Source: Duganella sp. BJB476
GTDB lineage: Bacteria; Pseudomonadota; Gammaproteobacteria; Burkholderiales; Burkholderiaceae_D
DNA: 64,000 nucleotides
Direction of reading: 5' to 3'
NCBI RefSeq assembly: GCF_003416895.1
Contig: NZ_QVIO01000011.1
Location: 62,585 to 126,584 of the forward strand
Below the pieces are notes generated by a model. That model did not search any database. It was not told the DNA's origin and worked only from the letters and a program-made list of their open reading frames with translations. The position numbers and the translations under genes are program-made. Positions 45,513-53,074 of the stretch are shown in pieces. The first letter of the stretch is position 1; each line of letters opens with the position of its first letter.

Positions 45513-46817
45513 ATGGATATCAACACCATTCCCGTCATCTCGGTTTCCTATAATTCGGCGGAGCTGATCGAGGATCTGCTCGGTTCGTTCCGCGCGCATT
45601 ACAGCAATCCCGTGACCATCATCGACGGTTCGAGCGAGCAGCACTACCGCGCGATCGAGGCGGTGTGCGCCAGGTATGCCGATGTACGCTTCATCCACTT
45701 CGACTACAACATCCACCACGGCCCGGGCATGGCCTGGGCCTTCCAGAACCTGGGCCTGCACGGCCGGGTGCTGGTGCTCGATTCCGACATCCAGGTGATA
45801 CGGGGCGGCTTCCTGGAAGACATGGCGGCGCGGCTGCAACCCGGCATGTACGGGGTCGGCTACGTCAACCACGTCAACGAGGGCGGCTTCGACGTCAAGT
45901 ACGAAGAGGGCGCGGTGCGCTACCTGCACCCGGCCTGCATGCTGCTGAATATCGAGGTGGTGCGCGAATGGCCGTTGCCGACCAAGCACGGCGCGCCGAT
46001 GACCGAGGCGATGCTGGCGCTGCGGCGTGCCGGCCGCAGCGACCTGGTGCAGGGCATCGACTGGCTGCGCAACGACTTCCTGGCCATCGAGACCAACCAG
46101 CCGCGGCTGTACCTGCGCCACGACTGGCAGGGCACGGTCAAGCGCAGCGGCAGCTACAACCTGGAGGAATGGAGCGCGGCCGCCCAGGCGGCGGCCGAGA
46201 TACGGCTGAGCGTGATGGCCATGCTGCCGCCGACGGCGCGCAGCATCGTCGAGCTGGGCGCCAACGACGGCATGCTGGCCACCAGCTGCGTCCAGGCCGA
46301 TCCGCAGCGGCGCTACGTGCACGCCGGCAGCCATCCGGACAACGCGGCGCTGGCGGCCGATCCCGACACGCTGGACGACGGCTTCTTCCGCGACCATGCC
46401 GACGCCGATTGCTGGATCCTCGACCAGGCGCTGGAACGCAGCGCCGATCCGCTGCAGCTGCTGAAGAACATCCGCAAAGTCATCAAGGCCGACGCCAGCA
46501 TCATCGTCGTGATGCCGAATGCGCAGCACTGGAGCATGCAGCTGCGGCTGGCGGTGGGGGATCTGAAGTATGCGGACCACGGCCTGCTGAGCTCAGGCCA
46601 GCGCCACTGGTTCAGCCGCGGCTCGCTGCTGAACCTGCTGAGGGAAGCCGGCTACCAGATGGAACAGGGCGTGCCGCTGATACGCCAGCCGCTGACCAAT
46701 CCGCTGCTGGAGGCGACCTGGAAGCAGCTGTTCTCGGCGCTGGGCGCCGATCCGGTGCTGGCCTTCCAGGACAGCCAGCCGGACACCTACGTGCTCAAGG
46801 CCCGGCTGGCCGGTTGA
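45513..46817 (+). CDS. GT-A glycosyltransferase + methyltransferase-like protein
   Basis: 434 residues. Residues 1 to about 225 are a GT-A domain with D90-S-D92 (VLVLDSDIQV), and residues about 245-434 a SAM methyltransferase-like fold (VELGANDGML, CWILDQALER). This two-part module is a close relative of the C-terminal half of the 1065-residue protein at 26779: shared stretches include YNIHHGPGM, YLHPACML, KHGAPM and HDWQGTV. The methyltransferase half is more diverged at the acidic SAM-ribose position and may be weak. The last gene of the plus-strand run; its stop is 6 bp from the convergent methyltransferase stop. Confidence 0.82.
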   Translation: MDINTIPVISVSYNSAELIEDLLGSFRAHYSNPVTIIDGSSEQHYRAIEAVCARYADVRFIHFDYNIHHGPGMAWAFQNLGLHGRVLVLDSDIQVIRGGFLEDMAARLQPGMYGVGYVNHVNEGGFDVKYEEGAVRYLHPACMLLNIEVVREWPLPTKHGAPMTEAMLALRRAGRSDLVQGIDWLRNDFLAIETNQPRLYLRHDWQGTVKRSGSYNLEEWSAAAQAAAEIRLSVMAMLPPTARSIVELGANDGMLATSCVQADPQRRYVHAGSHPDNAALAADPDTLDDGFFRDHADADCWILDQALERSADPLQLLKNIRKVIKADASIIVVMPNAQHWSMQLRLAVGDLKYADHGLLSSGQRHWFSRGSLLNLLREAGYQMEQGVPLIRQPLTNPLLEATWKQLFSALGADPVLAFQDSQPDTYVLKARLAG

Positions 46818-46823
46818 TGCCGC

Positions 46824-47360
46824 TTAGGCCGGCGGGGCCGCCGGCTCGGTTGGCGCGGCCACGGCCGGCGGCGGCAGCGGCACTTTTTGCATGATGCAGA
46901 ACAGGTGGGAATCGCGCACCTCGTTCTGCACGATGGCGAAGGCGCCGTTGAAGCCGTACATCGCGGCCCAGCGGTTCACATTGTCGAAATAAGCGCGGAA
47001 GGTCATCTCGGTGATGACGTTGACGTGGGTCGGGTCCATGAAGGCGAACGGGTGCGGATACACCGGCGTCGACGACAGGAAGTAGCCGCCCACCTTCAGC
47101 ACGCGCCATACCTCGTTCATGAACTCGACAAACGAATTGCGGCGGTGCGGCGCGTAGATCACGCGCGGAATGTGCTCGATGAAATCGTAGGCGGTGACGA
47201 ACTCGAAGCTGTCGTCCTCGAACGGGATCGGCTCGATCGCCAGGTCGGCCTTGCGGATGTTGGGCCCCAAGCCATCGACGATGTCGACGCCGTACATCTC
47301 CGCCGCGTTGAACGGATTGCGCGGCCGGGAGCCGCAGCCCATGTCCAGTGTTTTGCTCAT
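46824..47360 (-). CDS. Small class I SAM methyltransferase
   Basis: 178 residues from the ATG at 47360, preceded by GGAG with 6-base spacing; a GTG four codons upstream lies ahead of that site's reach. SAM motif I is LDMGCGSRPRNPF at the very N-terminus, followed by GVDIVDG, PFEDDSFEFVTAYDFIEHI and VLKVGGYFLSSTP. This layout is common in polysaccharide-cluster methyltransferases. The C-terminus is a Pro/Ala-rich tail. It is the last gene of the minus-strand run that starts with the type I exporter. Confidence 0.83.
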   Translation of the reverse strand: MSKTLDMGCGSRPRNPFNAAEMYGVDIVDGLGPNIRKADLAIEPIPFEDDSFEFVTAYDFIEHIPRVIYAPHRRNSFVEFMNEVWRVLKVGGYFLSSTPVYPHPFAFMDPTHVNVITEMTFRAYFDNVNRWAAMYGFNGAFAIVQNEVRDSHLFCIMQKVPLPPPAVAAPTEPAAPPA

Positions 47361-47389
47361 AGTCTTCTCCACTCAGGGTTGGTGTGCGT

Positions 47390-48430
47390 TTAAACCAGTT
47401 CGGCCAGCATCTTGGTGTCGAACGGGGTCCACTCCGCGCCCGTTTCGATCTTGCGCACCAGGTCGGGATTGGCGATGAAGGCGCGGCCGAAGGTGACCAG
47501 GTCCAGCCAGCCGTCGGTGATTTCCTGCGCGCCCTGTTCGGCCGTCAGCGAGGCGCCGCCCATCAGCAGGCCCGGCCACATCGGCCGCACCAGGCGGATC
47601 ACCCGGCCCGAGGTCTGGTAATAGTCGGCGCGCGCGCAGCTGACGTCGAGCATGCGCACGCCGGCCTGCCACAGCGCCGGGATCAGGTAGGCCAGCATCG
47701 CGTCCAGGTCGGGCCAGTCGTACAGGCCGCCCATGTCGCGCGACGGCGACAGGCGCACGATGACCTTGTTCGCCGGCACGGCGGCCAGCAAGGCGGCCAC
47801 CTGCTCCAGCGCGAAGCGGCAGCGGTTCTCCACCGATCCGCCGTACTGGTCGGTGCGGTCGTTGATGCGGGCGTCGAAGAACTGGTCGGCCAGGTAGCCG
47901 TGGCCCAGGTGCAGCTGCACCGCGTCGAAGCCGACTGCCAGCGCGCGCCGGCCGGCGTCCGCCACGTAGCCGTGCACCACCGGCATGTCTGCCGCGGTCA
48001 GCGCCCGCGGCGTGCCGTAGGGCTTGTTGTTCTGGCGGTTGACGCCGCTGGCGGCGACGTCGGTCGAGCTGACCGGCGGCACGCCGCCGGTGTAGTCTTC
48101 ATGCGAGATGCGGCCGCAATGCCACAGCTGGCAGGCGATCTTGGCGCCGTGCGCGTGCACCGCCGCGATCACCGGCTTCCAGCTTTGCGCCTGGGCGTCG
48201 GTGGCGATGTGCGGCACGTCGTTGTAGCCGTCGGCCGAGGGATGGACCACCACGCCTTCGGTCAGGATCAGGCCGGCGCCGTGCTCGGCGCGGCGGGCGT
48301 AGTAGGCGCGCATGGCGTCGCTGGCCAGGTGGTCCGGCGAGAAGGAGCGGGTCATGGCCGACATGACGATGCGGTTCTTCAATTCCAGCCCGTCTTCCTG
48401 GCGGTACGGCGTCAGCATTGCATTGGTCAT
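47390..48430 (-). CDS. NADH:flavin oxidoreductase, old yellow enzyme family
   Basis: 346 residues from the ATG at 48430, preceded by AGGAAG. The longer frame to 49159 is a shadow of the next gene. FMN-binding TIM barrel with KNRIVMSAMTR, CQLWHCGR, FDAVQLHLGHGYLADQFFD and GGSVENRCRF, all OYE/NemA landmarks. It reduces activated C=C bonds using NAD(P)H. Its start overlaps the stop of the SDR gene by 4 bp (48427-48430). Its presence in a secretion and glycosylation run is unexpected; a step on an unsaturated sugar intermediate is conceivable, but a general stress role is equally possible. Confidence 0.9.
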   Translation of the reverse strand: MTNAMLTPYRQEDGLELKNRIVMSAMTRSFSPDHLASDAMRAYYARRAEHGAGLILTEGVVVHPSADGYNDVPHIATDAQAQSWKPVIAAVHAHGAKIACQLWHCGRISHEDYTGGVPPVSSTDVAASGVNRQNNKPYGTPRALTAADMPVVHGYVADAGRRALAVGFDAVQLHLGHGYLADQFFDARINDRTDQYGGSVENRCRFALEQVAALLAAVPANKVIVRLSPSRDMGGLYDWPDLDAMLAYLIPALWQAGVRMLDVSCARADYYQTSGRVIRLVRPMWPGLLMGGASLTAEQGAQEITDGWLDLVTFGRAFIANPDLVRKIETGAEWTPFDTKMLAELV

Positions 48431-49371
48431 TTTGCTTCCTGTTGGGTTCGGTATTGATGGAAAAATGGCTGGGCCAGGTAGGTCGCCAGCGAGTCGCGCC
48501 AGTCGGGCAGCGGCGCATGGCCCTCGTCCCGGAGGCGCTGGCAGCTCAGCACCGCGCGCTGCGGCCGGCGGCCCAGCTCGTTCTGGGTGACGGCGCCCAC
48601 CGAGGTCTTGACGATGTCGATCCGCTGGTCCAGGCCCAGGTGGCGGACGATTTCCTGGGTCAGCTCGAAGAACGAGGCCTCGCCGGTGCAGGCCATCTGG
48701 TAGCTGCCGCTCCTGTTCTCGCGCATCAGCTCCAGCGAGGCGCGGGCCAGGTCCACGGTCCAGGTCGGCTGCCAGACGCGGTCGCCGACGGCGAAGGTCT
48801 GGTCGCCCTTGTCGATGGCCTGGCGGATGCCCGGGATGATCTTGCCGACGAAGTTCTTGTCCTTTTCCTCGCCGCCGAAGAAGCCCGCCATGATCACCAC
48901 CAGGCTGTCCGGGCACTGCGCCTGGATCAGGCGCTGCGCCTCCAGCTTCAGCTCGCCGTACAGCGACAGCGGCGCCTGCACATGGTGTTCCGGGATATCG
49001 GTCTCGCAATCGCCGTAGGTGAGGAAGCTCTGCGGATAGAAAATCTTGGAGCCGGTGGCCCTGGCGAAGTCGATGACGTGCTGCGTGCCGTCGACGATGA
49101 TCTTGCGCGCCAGCTCCGGGTTCATCGCGCAGCCCTCGACGTTGACCAGCGCGGCGCAATGGAAGATCCAGCCGGCGGAAAATTCGCCTTCCAGCCGCTG
49201 CAGCTGCGCGGCGTCGCTGACGTCGAGCTGCTGCTTGCCGGGCGCCAGCAGCGGCGCGGCGCCGTGGCCGGCCTGGCGCACGGCGGCGGCCAGCGCGCGG
49301 CCCAGCATGCCGTCGGCGCCGGTGATCAAGATCGGCGGCAAAGCCAGGCCGGTGTCGGTGGTAGTGGTCAT
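48427..49371 (-). CDS. dTDP-4-dehydrorhamnose reductase-like SDR (RmlD family)
   Basis: 314 residues from the ATG at 49371; a TTG five codons upstream is less likely. The cofactor motif GADGMLGRAL, the HCAALVNVEGCAMNPE strand, and catalytic Y-x3-K in SLYGELKLEAQ place it in the RmlD / methionine adenosyltransferase beta-like group, which reduces 4-keto nucleotide sugars. No other rml genes are nearby, so the substrate may be the CDP-keto sugar of this cluster rather than dTDP-rhamnose. It starts 11 bp after the HlyD stop and is co-transcribed with the exporter. Confidence 0.85.
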   Translation of the reverse strand: MTTTTDTGLALPPILITGADGMLGRALAAAVRQAGHGAAPLLAPGKQQLDVSDAAQLQRLEGEFSAGWIFHCAALVNVEGCAMNPELARKIIVDGTQHVIDFARATGSKIFYPQSFLTYGDCETDIPEHHVQAPLSLYGELKLEAQRLIQAQCPDSLVVIMAGFFGGEEKDKNFVGKIIPGIRQAIDKGDQTFAVGDRVWQPTWTVDLARASLELMRENRSGSYQMACTGEASFFELTQEIVRHLGLDQRIDIVKTSVGAVTQNELGRRPQRAVLSCQRLRDEGHAPLPDWRDSLATYLAQPFFHQYRTQQEAK

Positions 49372-49382
49372 GGTGGTGGTTC

Positions 49383-50750
49383 TCAAGGCTCGCGGATCGA
49401 TTCGTCCATCGCCCGCGTCAACGGGTACAGCAGGTAGGACATCACGGTGCGGTGGCCGACCACGATCTCCGCCGACAAGGTCATGCCCGGCAGCAGCTGC
49501 GCGCCCGGCGTCATCTTCTTCAGCTTGCCGGTGTAGGGGATGCGGCTCAGGTAGTAGGCGTCGAGGCCGCCGCCGTTCTTGTCGGTCTGCTCGCGCTTGA
49601 ACGCGTCCTGGCTGATGGTGCGGACCTTGCCGTCCAACATGCCGTGCTGCTGGAACGAGAAGGCGTCGACCTTCAGGTGCACCAGCGCGCCCGGCTTGAT
49701 GTAGCCGATGTCGAGCGAATCGATCTGCACTTCCGCCTCCAGTTCGGCGCCCAGCGGCACCAGCGTGAACAGCGGCTCGGCCTCGCGCACGATGGAGCCG
49801 ACCGACAGCTTGCCGATCTCCAGCACCACGCCGTCGGCCGGCGCCACCATCTGCACCATCTTATGCCGTTTGTCGGCCTTGGCAAGCTGCTCGTTGATGC
49901 CGTCGCGGTCGCGCGAGGCGCTCAGCAGGTCTTCCATGGTCTTCTGCCGCCAGCTCTTGTCGAAGGCGGCGCGCTCGGCCTGCGCCGAGGCCAGCTCGCT
50001 GGCCATCTCGACCGCCTTGTTGCGCTGCAGGTCCATGTCGCGCTCGACTTCGAGGCGGCGGTCGCGCGCTTCCAGCAAGTGCATCTTGGCGCCGAACTGC
50101 TCGGCCATCAGCTGTTCCTGCATGGCTTCCACTTCACGCAGCGATTTCACGCGCTGGGCCAGGATCACCTGGTCGTGCTTGTTGGTTTCCAGGCCGGCCT
50201 TGAGGCGCGCGATGTTCTGGTCCATCTTGGTCTTCTGCGCTTCGAAATTGCCCTTGCGCTCGCTCGACAGCTGCGCCTGCAGCAGCGAGTCGGCATTCGA
50301 CTTGCCGTTGGTGACGGCGCCCGGCTGGCCGGCCAGCTCGGCGCGCAGGCCGGCGGTCTGGGTGTCCAGGCTGTCGAGCCGCACGCGCAGCTGCTGCTCG
50401 TCGGCGGCGGTGAAGGTCGGGTCCAGACGGGCCAGCACCTGGCCTTTTTTCACCACCTGGCCGACGCGCACCTCGATGCTCTGGATGATGGAGGTGTCGA
50501 GCGGCTGCACCACGATGTTGGGCAGCGGGTTGACCAGGCGGCCGTGGGCGACGACGATCTTTTCCACCGGCGAGAAGCAGGCCCACAGGATGAAGAACAC
50601 GAACGCGCCGATCAGCACGTGCAGCGTGATGCGCACGAACTTCGGCAGCGGGCCGCGCTCGATGGCGTCCGCATCGGGCAGGAAGCCGATTTCGGTCTCG
50701 TCCTTGCGGCGGCGCTTGAGGCTTAGAGGTGACTTGTTTGCTGGTTCCAT
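49383..50750 (-). CDS. hlyD: Type I secretion periplasmic adaptor (HlyD family)
   Basis: 455 residues. A short cytoplasmic N-terminus is followed by one transmembrane helix (about 40-60), a biotinyl-lipoyl-like half (VAHGRLVNPLPNIVVQPLDT), a long coiled coil (about 120-300) and a beta-barrel part with GIVREAEPLF-type and LPGMTLSAEI segments. This is the standard HlyD/PrtE organisation linking the ABC transporter to TolC. Its start lies 28 bp inside the end of the ABC exporter gene. No tolC is present in the window, so a distant outer-membrane factor must be used. The likely cargo is the giant repeat proteins on either side. Confidence 0.93.
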   Translation of the reverse strand: MEPANKSPLSLKRRRKDETEIGFLPDADAIERGPLPKFVRITLHVLIGAFVFFILWACFSPVEKIVVAHGRLVNPLPNIVVQPLDTSIIQSIEVRVGQVVKKGQVLARLDPTFTAADEQQLRVRLDSLDTQTAGLRAELAGQPGAVTNGKSNADSLLQAQLSSERKGNFEAQKTKMDQNIARLKAGLETNKHDQVILAQRVKSLREVEAMQEQLMAEQFGAKMHLLEARDRRLEVERDMDLQRNKAVEMASELASAQAERAAFDKSWRQKTMEDLLSASRDRDGINEQLAKADKRHKMVQMVAPADGVVLEIGKLSVGSIVREAEPLFTLVPLGAELEAEVQIDSLDIGYIKPGALVHLKVDAFSFQQHGMLDGKVRTISQDAFKREQTDKNGGGLDAYYLSRIPYTGKLKKMTPGAQLLPGMTLSAEIVVGHRTVMSYLLYPLTRAMDESIREP

Positions 50751-52900
50751 AAGTGCTGGTAAGTGTCGCTACTGATGAGCAGTTCTTCGTGGCGGCCGGC
50801 GTCCACCAGCCGGCCCTGTTGCATGACCATGATCTTGTCGGCGTTGACCAGGGTCGACAGGCGGTGCGAGATCATCACCACTGTGCGGCCGACCGCGATC
50901 TTCGACAGGTTGCTGATGAAGATGGCTTCCGATTCCGGATCCAGCGCCGAGGCCGCTTCATCCAGGATCAGGATGCGCGGCTTGGCCACCAGCGTGCGGG
51001 CGATCGACAGCCGCTGCTTCTGGCCGCCGGACAGGTTGGAGGCGTTCTCTTCCAGGATGGTGTCGTAGCCCAGCGGCAGGCGCTCGATGAATTCGTCGGC
51101 GCCGGCGGCCGCGGCGGCCTCCACCAGTTCCTCGAAGGTGGCGTCCGGCTTGGTGACGGACAGGTTCTCGCGCACCGTGCCGCGGAACAGGAAGTTCTCC
51201 TGCAGCACGACGCCGATCTGGCGCCGCAGGTGCGACAGCTCGATCTCGCGGGCGTCGATGCCGTCGAAGCGGACGATGCCTTCCTGCACCGGGTAAAGGC
51301 CCTGGATCAGCTTGGTCAAGGTGGTCTTGCCGGAGCCGGAGCGGCCGACGATGCCGACCACCGTGCCCGGCTCGATGGTGAAGCGGGCCTTGTCCAGCGC
51401 CATCGCCTGCGCGCCCGGATAGCGGAAGGTGACGTCGTCGAAGCGGATCTCGCCCTGCAGGATGGGACGCAGGCCGTTGGCGCCGGCGCGGCCTTCCGGC
51501 GCGCGGTTCATCACCTCGCCCAGCATGCGCACCGACAGCGCGGTTTCCTGGTATTCGTTGACCAGGCCGACGATGGAAATCAAGGGCTGGGTGACGCGGC
51601 CGGACAGCATCTGGAAGGCGATCAGCGCGCCCACCGACAAGGTGCTGTCGAACACGTCGGCGGCGCCCACCACGATCAGCGTGACCGGCAGCAGCTTGCC
51701 GAGGAAGTCGGTGACGGCGTTGCCGGCGATCGAGATCTGGCCGACGCGGAAGTGCATGGTGATCGCCTCGGCCGAGCGCTGGTCCCAGATGCGGCGCTGC
51801 GACGGCTCGATCGCCAGCGCCTTGACGGTGCGCATGCCGTGGATGGTTTCCACCAGCATGCCCTGGCGCTGGCCCTCGGCCGCGTACAGCGCGTTGAGGC
51901 GGCGCTGGAAGGTCGGCACCATGGCCATCACCACGCAGGCGATCAGGCCGGCGAACAGCAGCACGATCATCGCCAGCTTGAACGAGTAGCTGAACAGGAT
52001 GGGCACGAACACCACCAGCGCGATCAGGTCCAGGCCGGTGAAGAACAGGCGGCCGGTGAGGAAGTTGCGGATCTTTTCCAGCTGCTGCATGTGGCGCGTG
52101 ACCACGCCGGCGCTGGTGGTCTCGAAGAAGTCGATCGGCAGCGACAGCAGGTGGCCGAACACGCGGCGCGTCAGCCGCATGTCGATCTTGTTGGACGCGG
52201 CCAGGGTCAGCGTCTGGCGCAGGAAGCCGAAGGTGGCGTCGAACATCAGCGCGGCGACGATGCCCACGCCCAGCACCTGCAGGGTGGTCACGCTCTGGTG
52301 CGTCAGCACCTTGTCGATCACCAGCTGGAAGAACACCGGCGAGGCCAGCGCCAGCAGCTGCATGGCGACGGCGGCGATGAAGATGTCGCGGAACGCCGCT
52401 TTCTGCTTCAGGATTTCGGGGATGAACCAGCGCAGGCCGAACGGCTGGTTGGGATCGGACAGCTTGTGCTGGCGTTTGACGAACAGCACGTCGCCGCTCC
52501 AGCGCCGCTCGAATTCGCTGCGCGCCACCATCACCACGGCGGCGTTGGCGCTGGCCGGGTTGAGCACGGCGACCGTGTCTTCCCCGCCGTTCTCGCCCGG
52601 CTTGACGCCGACCACGATCACCATGTTGCCGTCGTTCAGGCGCGCCATCAGCGGGAACACGCCGCCCTGCGCCATCAGGCGCGACCAGGTCAGCTGGTCG
52701 GCCTTGGCCTTGAGGCCGATGTCCGAGGCGATGCGCAGCAGCGCGCCGGTGCCCGGCTCTTCCGCGCGCAGCGCGTAGTCGTCGATCAGGCGTTCCGGAT
52801 TGATTTGCAAACCGTGATGCTGCGCGATGGCCGTCAGACACTGTATCGCGGTATGGGGAAATTTATCGTGCATAAGCCTGATCAAGGTTAAATCTTGCAT
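50723..52900 (-). CDS. hlyB: Type I secretion ABC exporter with C39-like N-domain (HlyB type)
   Basis: 725 residues. Residues 1 to about 140 are a C39-like domain. The position four before C21, where C39 peptidases carry the catalytic Cys, is Thr (HTAIQCLTAI), so it is a non-cleaving CLD like that of HlyB. CLDs bind unfolded RTX-type cargo with C-terminal uncleaved signals. Residues about 165-440 form six transmembrane helices. The NBD (about 480-725) has Walker A GRSGSGKT, signature LSGGQKQR and Walker B ILILDEAASALD. It is the first gene of the exporter run, about 170 bp after the terminator of giant gene 2. A CLD exporter rather than a bacteriocin-type peptidase matches the giant proteins, which have no double-Gly leader. 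Confidence 0.94.
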   Translation of the reverse strand: MQDLTLIRLMHDKFPHTAIQCLTAIAQHHGLQINPERLIDDYALRAEEPGTGALLRIASDIGLKAKADQLTWSRLMAQGGVFPLMARLNDGNMVIVVGVKPGENGGEDTVAVLNPASANAAVVMVARSEFERRWSGDVLFVKRQHKLSDPNQPFGLRWFIPEILKQKAAFRDIFIAAVAMQLLALASPVFFQLVIDKVLTHQSVTTLQVLGVGIVAALMFDATFGFLRQTLTLAASNKIDMRLTRRVFGHLLSLPIDFFETTSAGVVTRHMQQLEKIRNFLTGRLFFTGLDLIALVVFVPILFSYSFKLAMIVLLFAGLIACVVMAMVPTFQRRLNALYAAEGQRQGMLVETIHGMRTVKALAIEPSQRRIWDQRSAEAITMHFRVGQISIAGNAVTDFLGKLLPVTLIVVGAADVFDSTLSVGALIAFQMLSGRVTQPLISIVGLVNEYQETALSVRMLGEVMNRAPEGRAGANGLRPILQGEIRFDDVTFRYPGAQAMALDKARFTIEPGTVVGIVGRSGSGKTTLTKLIQGLYPVQEGIVRFDGIDAREIELSHLRRQIGVVLQENFLFRGTVRENLSVTKPDATFEELVEAAAAAGADEFIERLPLGYDTILEENASNLSGGQKQRLSIARTLVAKPRILILDEAASALDPESEAIFISNLSKIAVGRTVVMISHRLSTLVNADKIMVMQQGRLVDAGRHEELLISSDTYQHLWNQQTSHL

Positions 52901-53006
52901 TGCCGCACTATCGTGCCAGCCTTCGGATTCTAACCTAGTGCAGTGCTTGGCGGAGGGTTTTGTGTTGCTGAAACACCGACCGGTTTACCGCCCTGTTCCC
53001 CGGCTC

Positions 53007-53040
53007 AAAAAAAAACGGCAAGACCCGTGGGTCTTGCCGT
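53007..53040 (-). terminator. Rho-independent terminator of giant gene 2
   Basis: On the minus strand a perfect 12-bp stem (53029-53040 with 53015-53026, two-base apical loop) is followed by a run of eight to nine T (A at 53007-53015 on the plus strand). It lies 34 bp after the stop of giant gene 2 and should separate that transcript from the exporter genes. Confidence 0.9.
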
Positions 53041-53074
53041 CCTTACTTCCTGATCGGAAGCTGCTTACTTGGGC

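Noticed and set aside
50723..52900. ABC exporter considered as a peptidase-containing bacteriocin transporter
   Set aside because: The C39 catalytic Cys position is Thr, and no double-glycine leader peptides are seen nearby.
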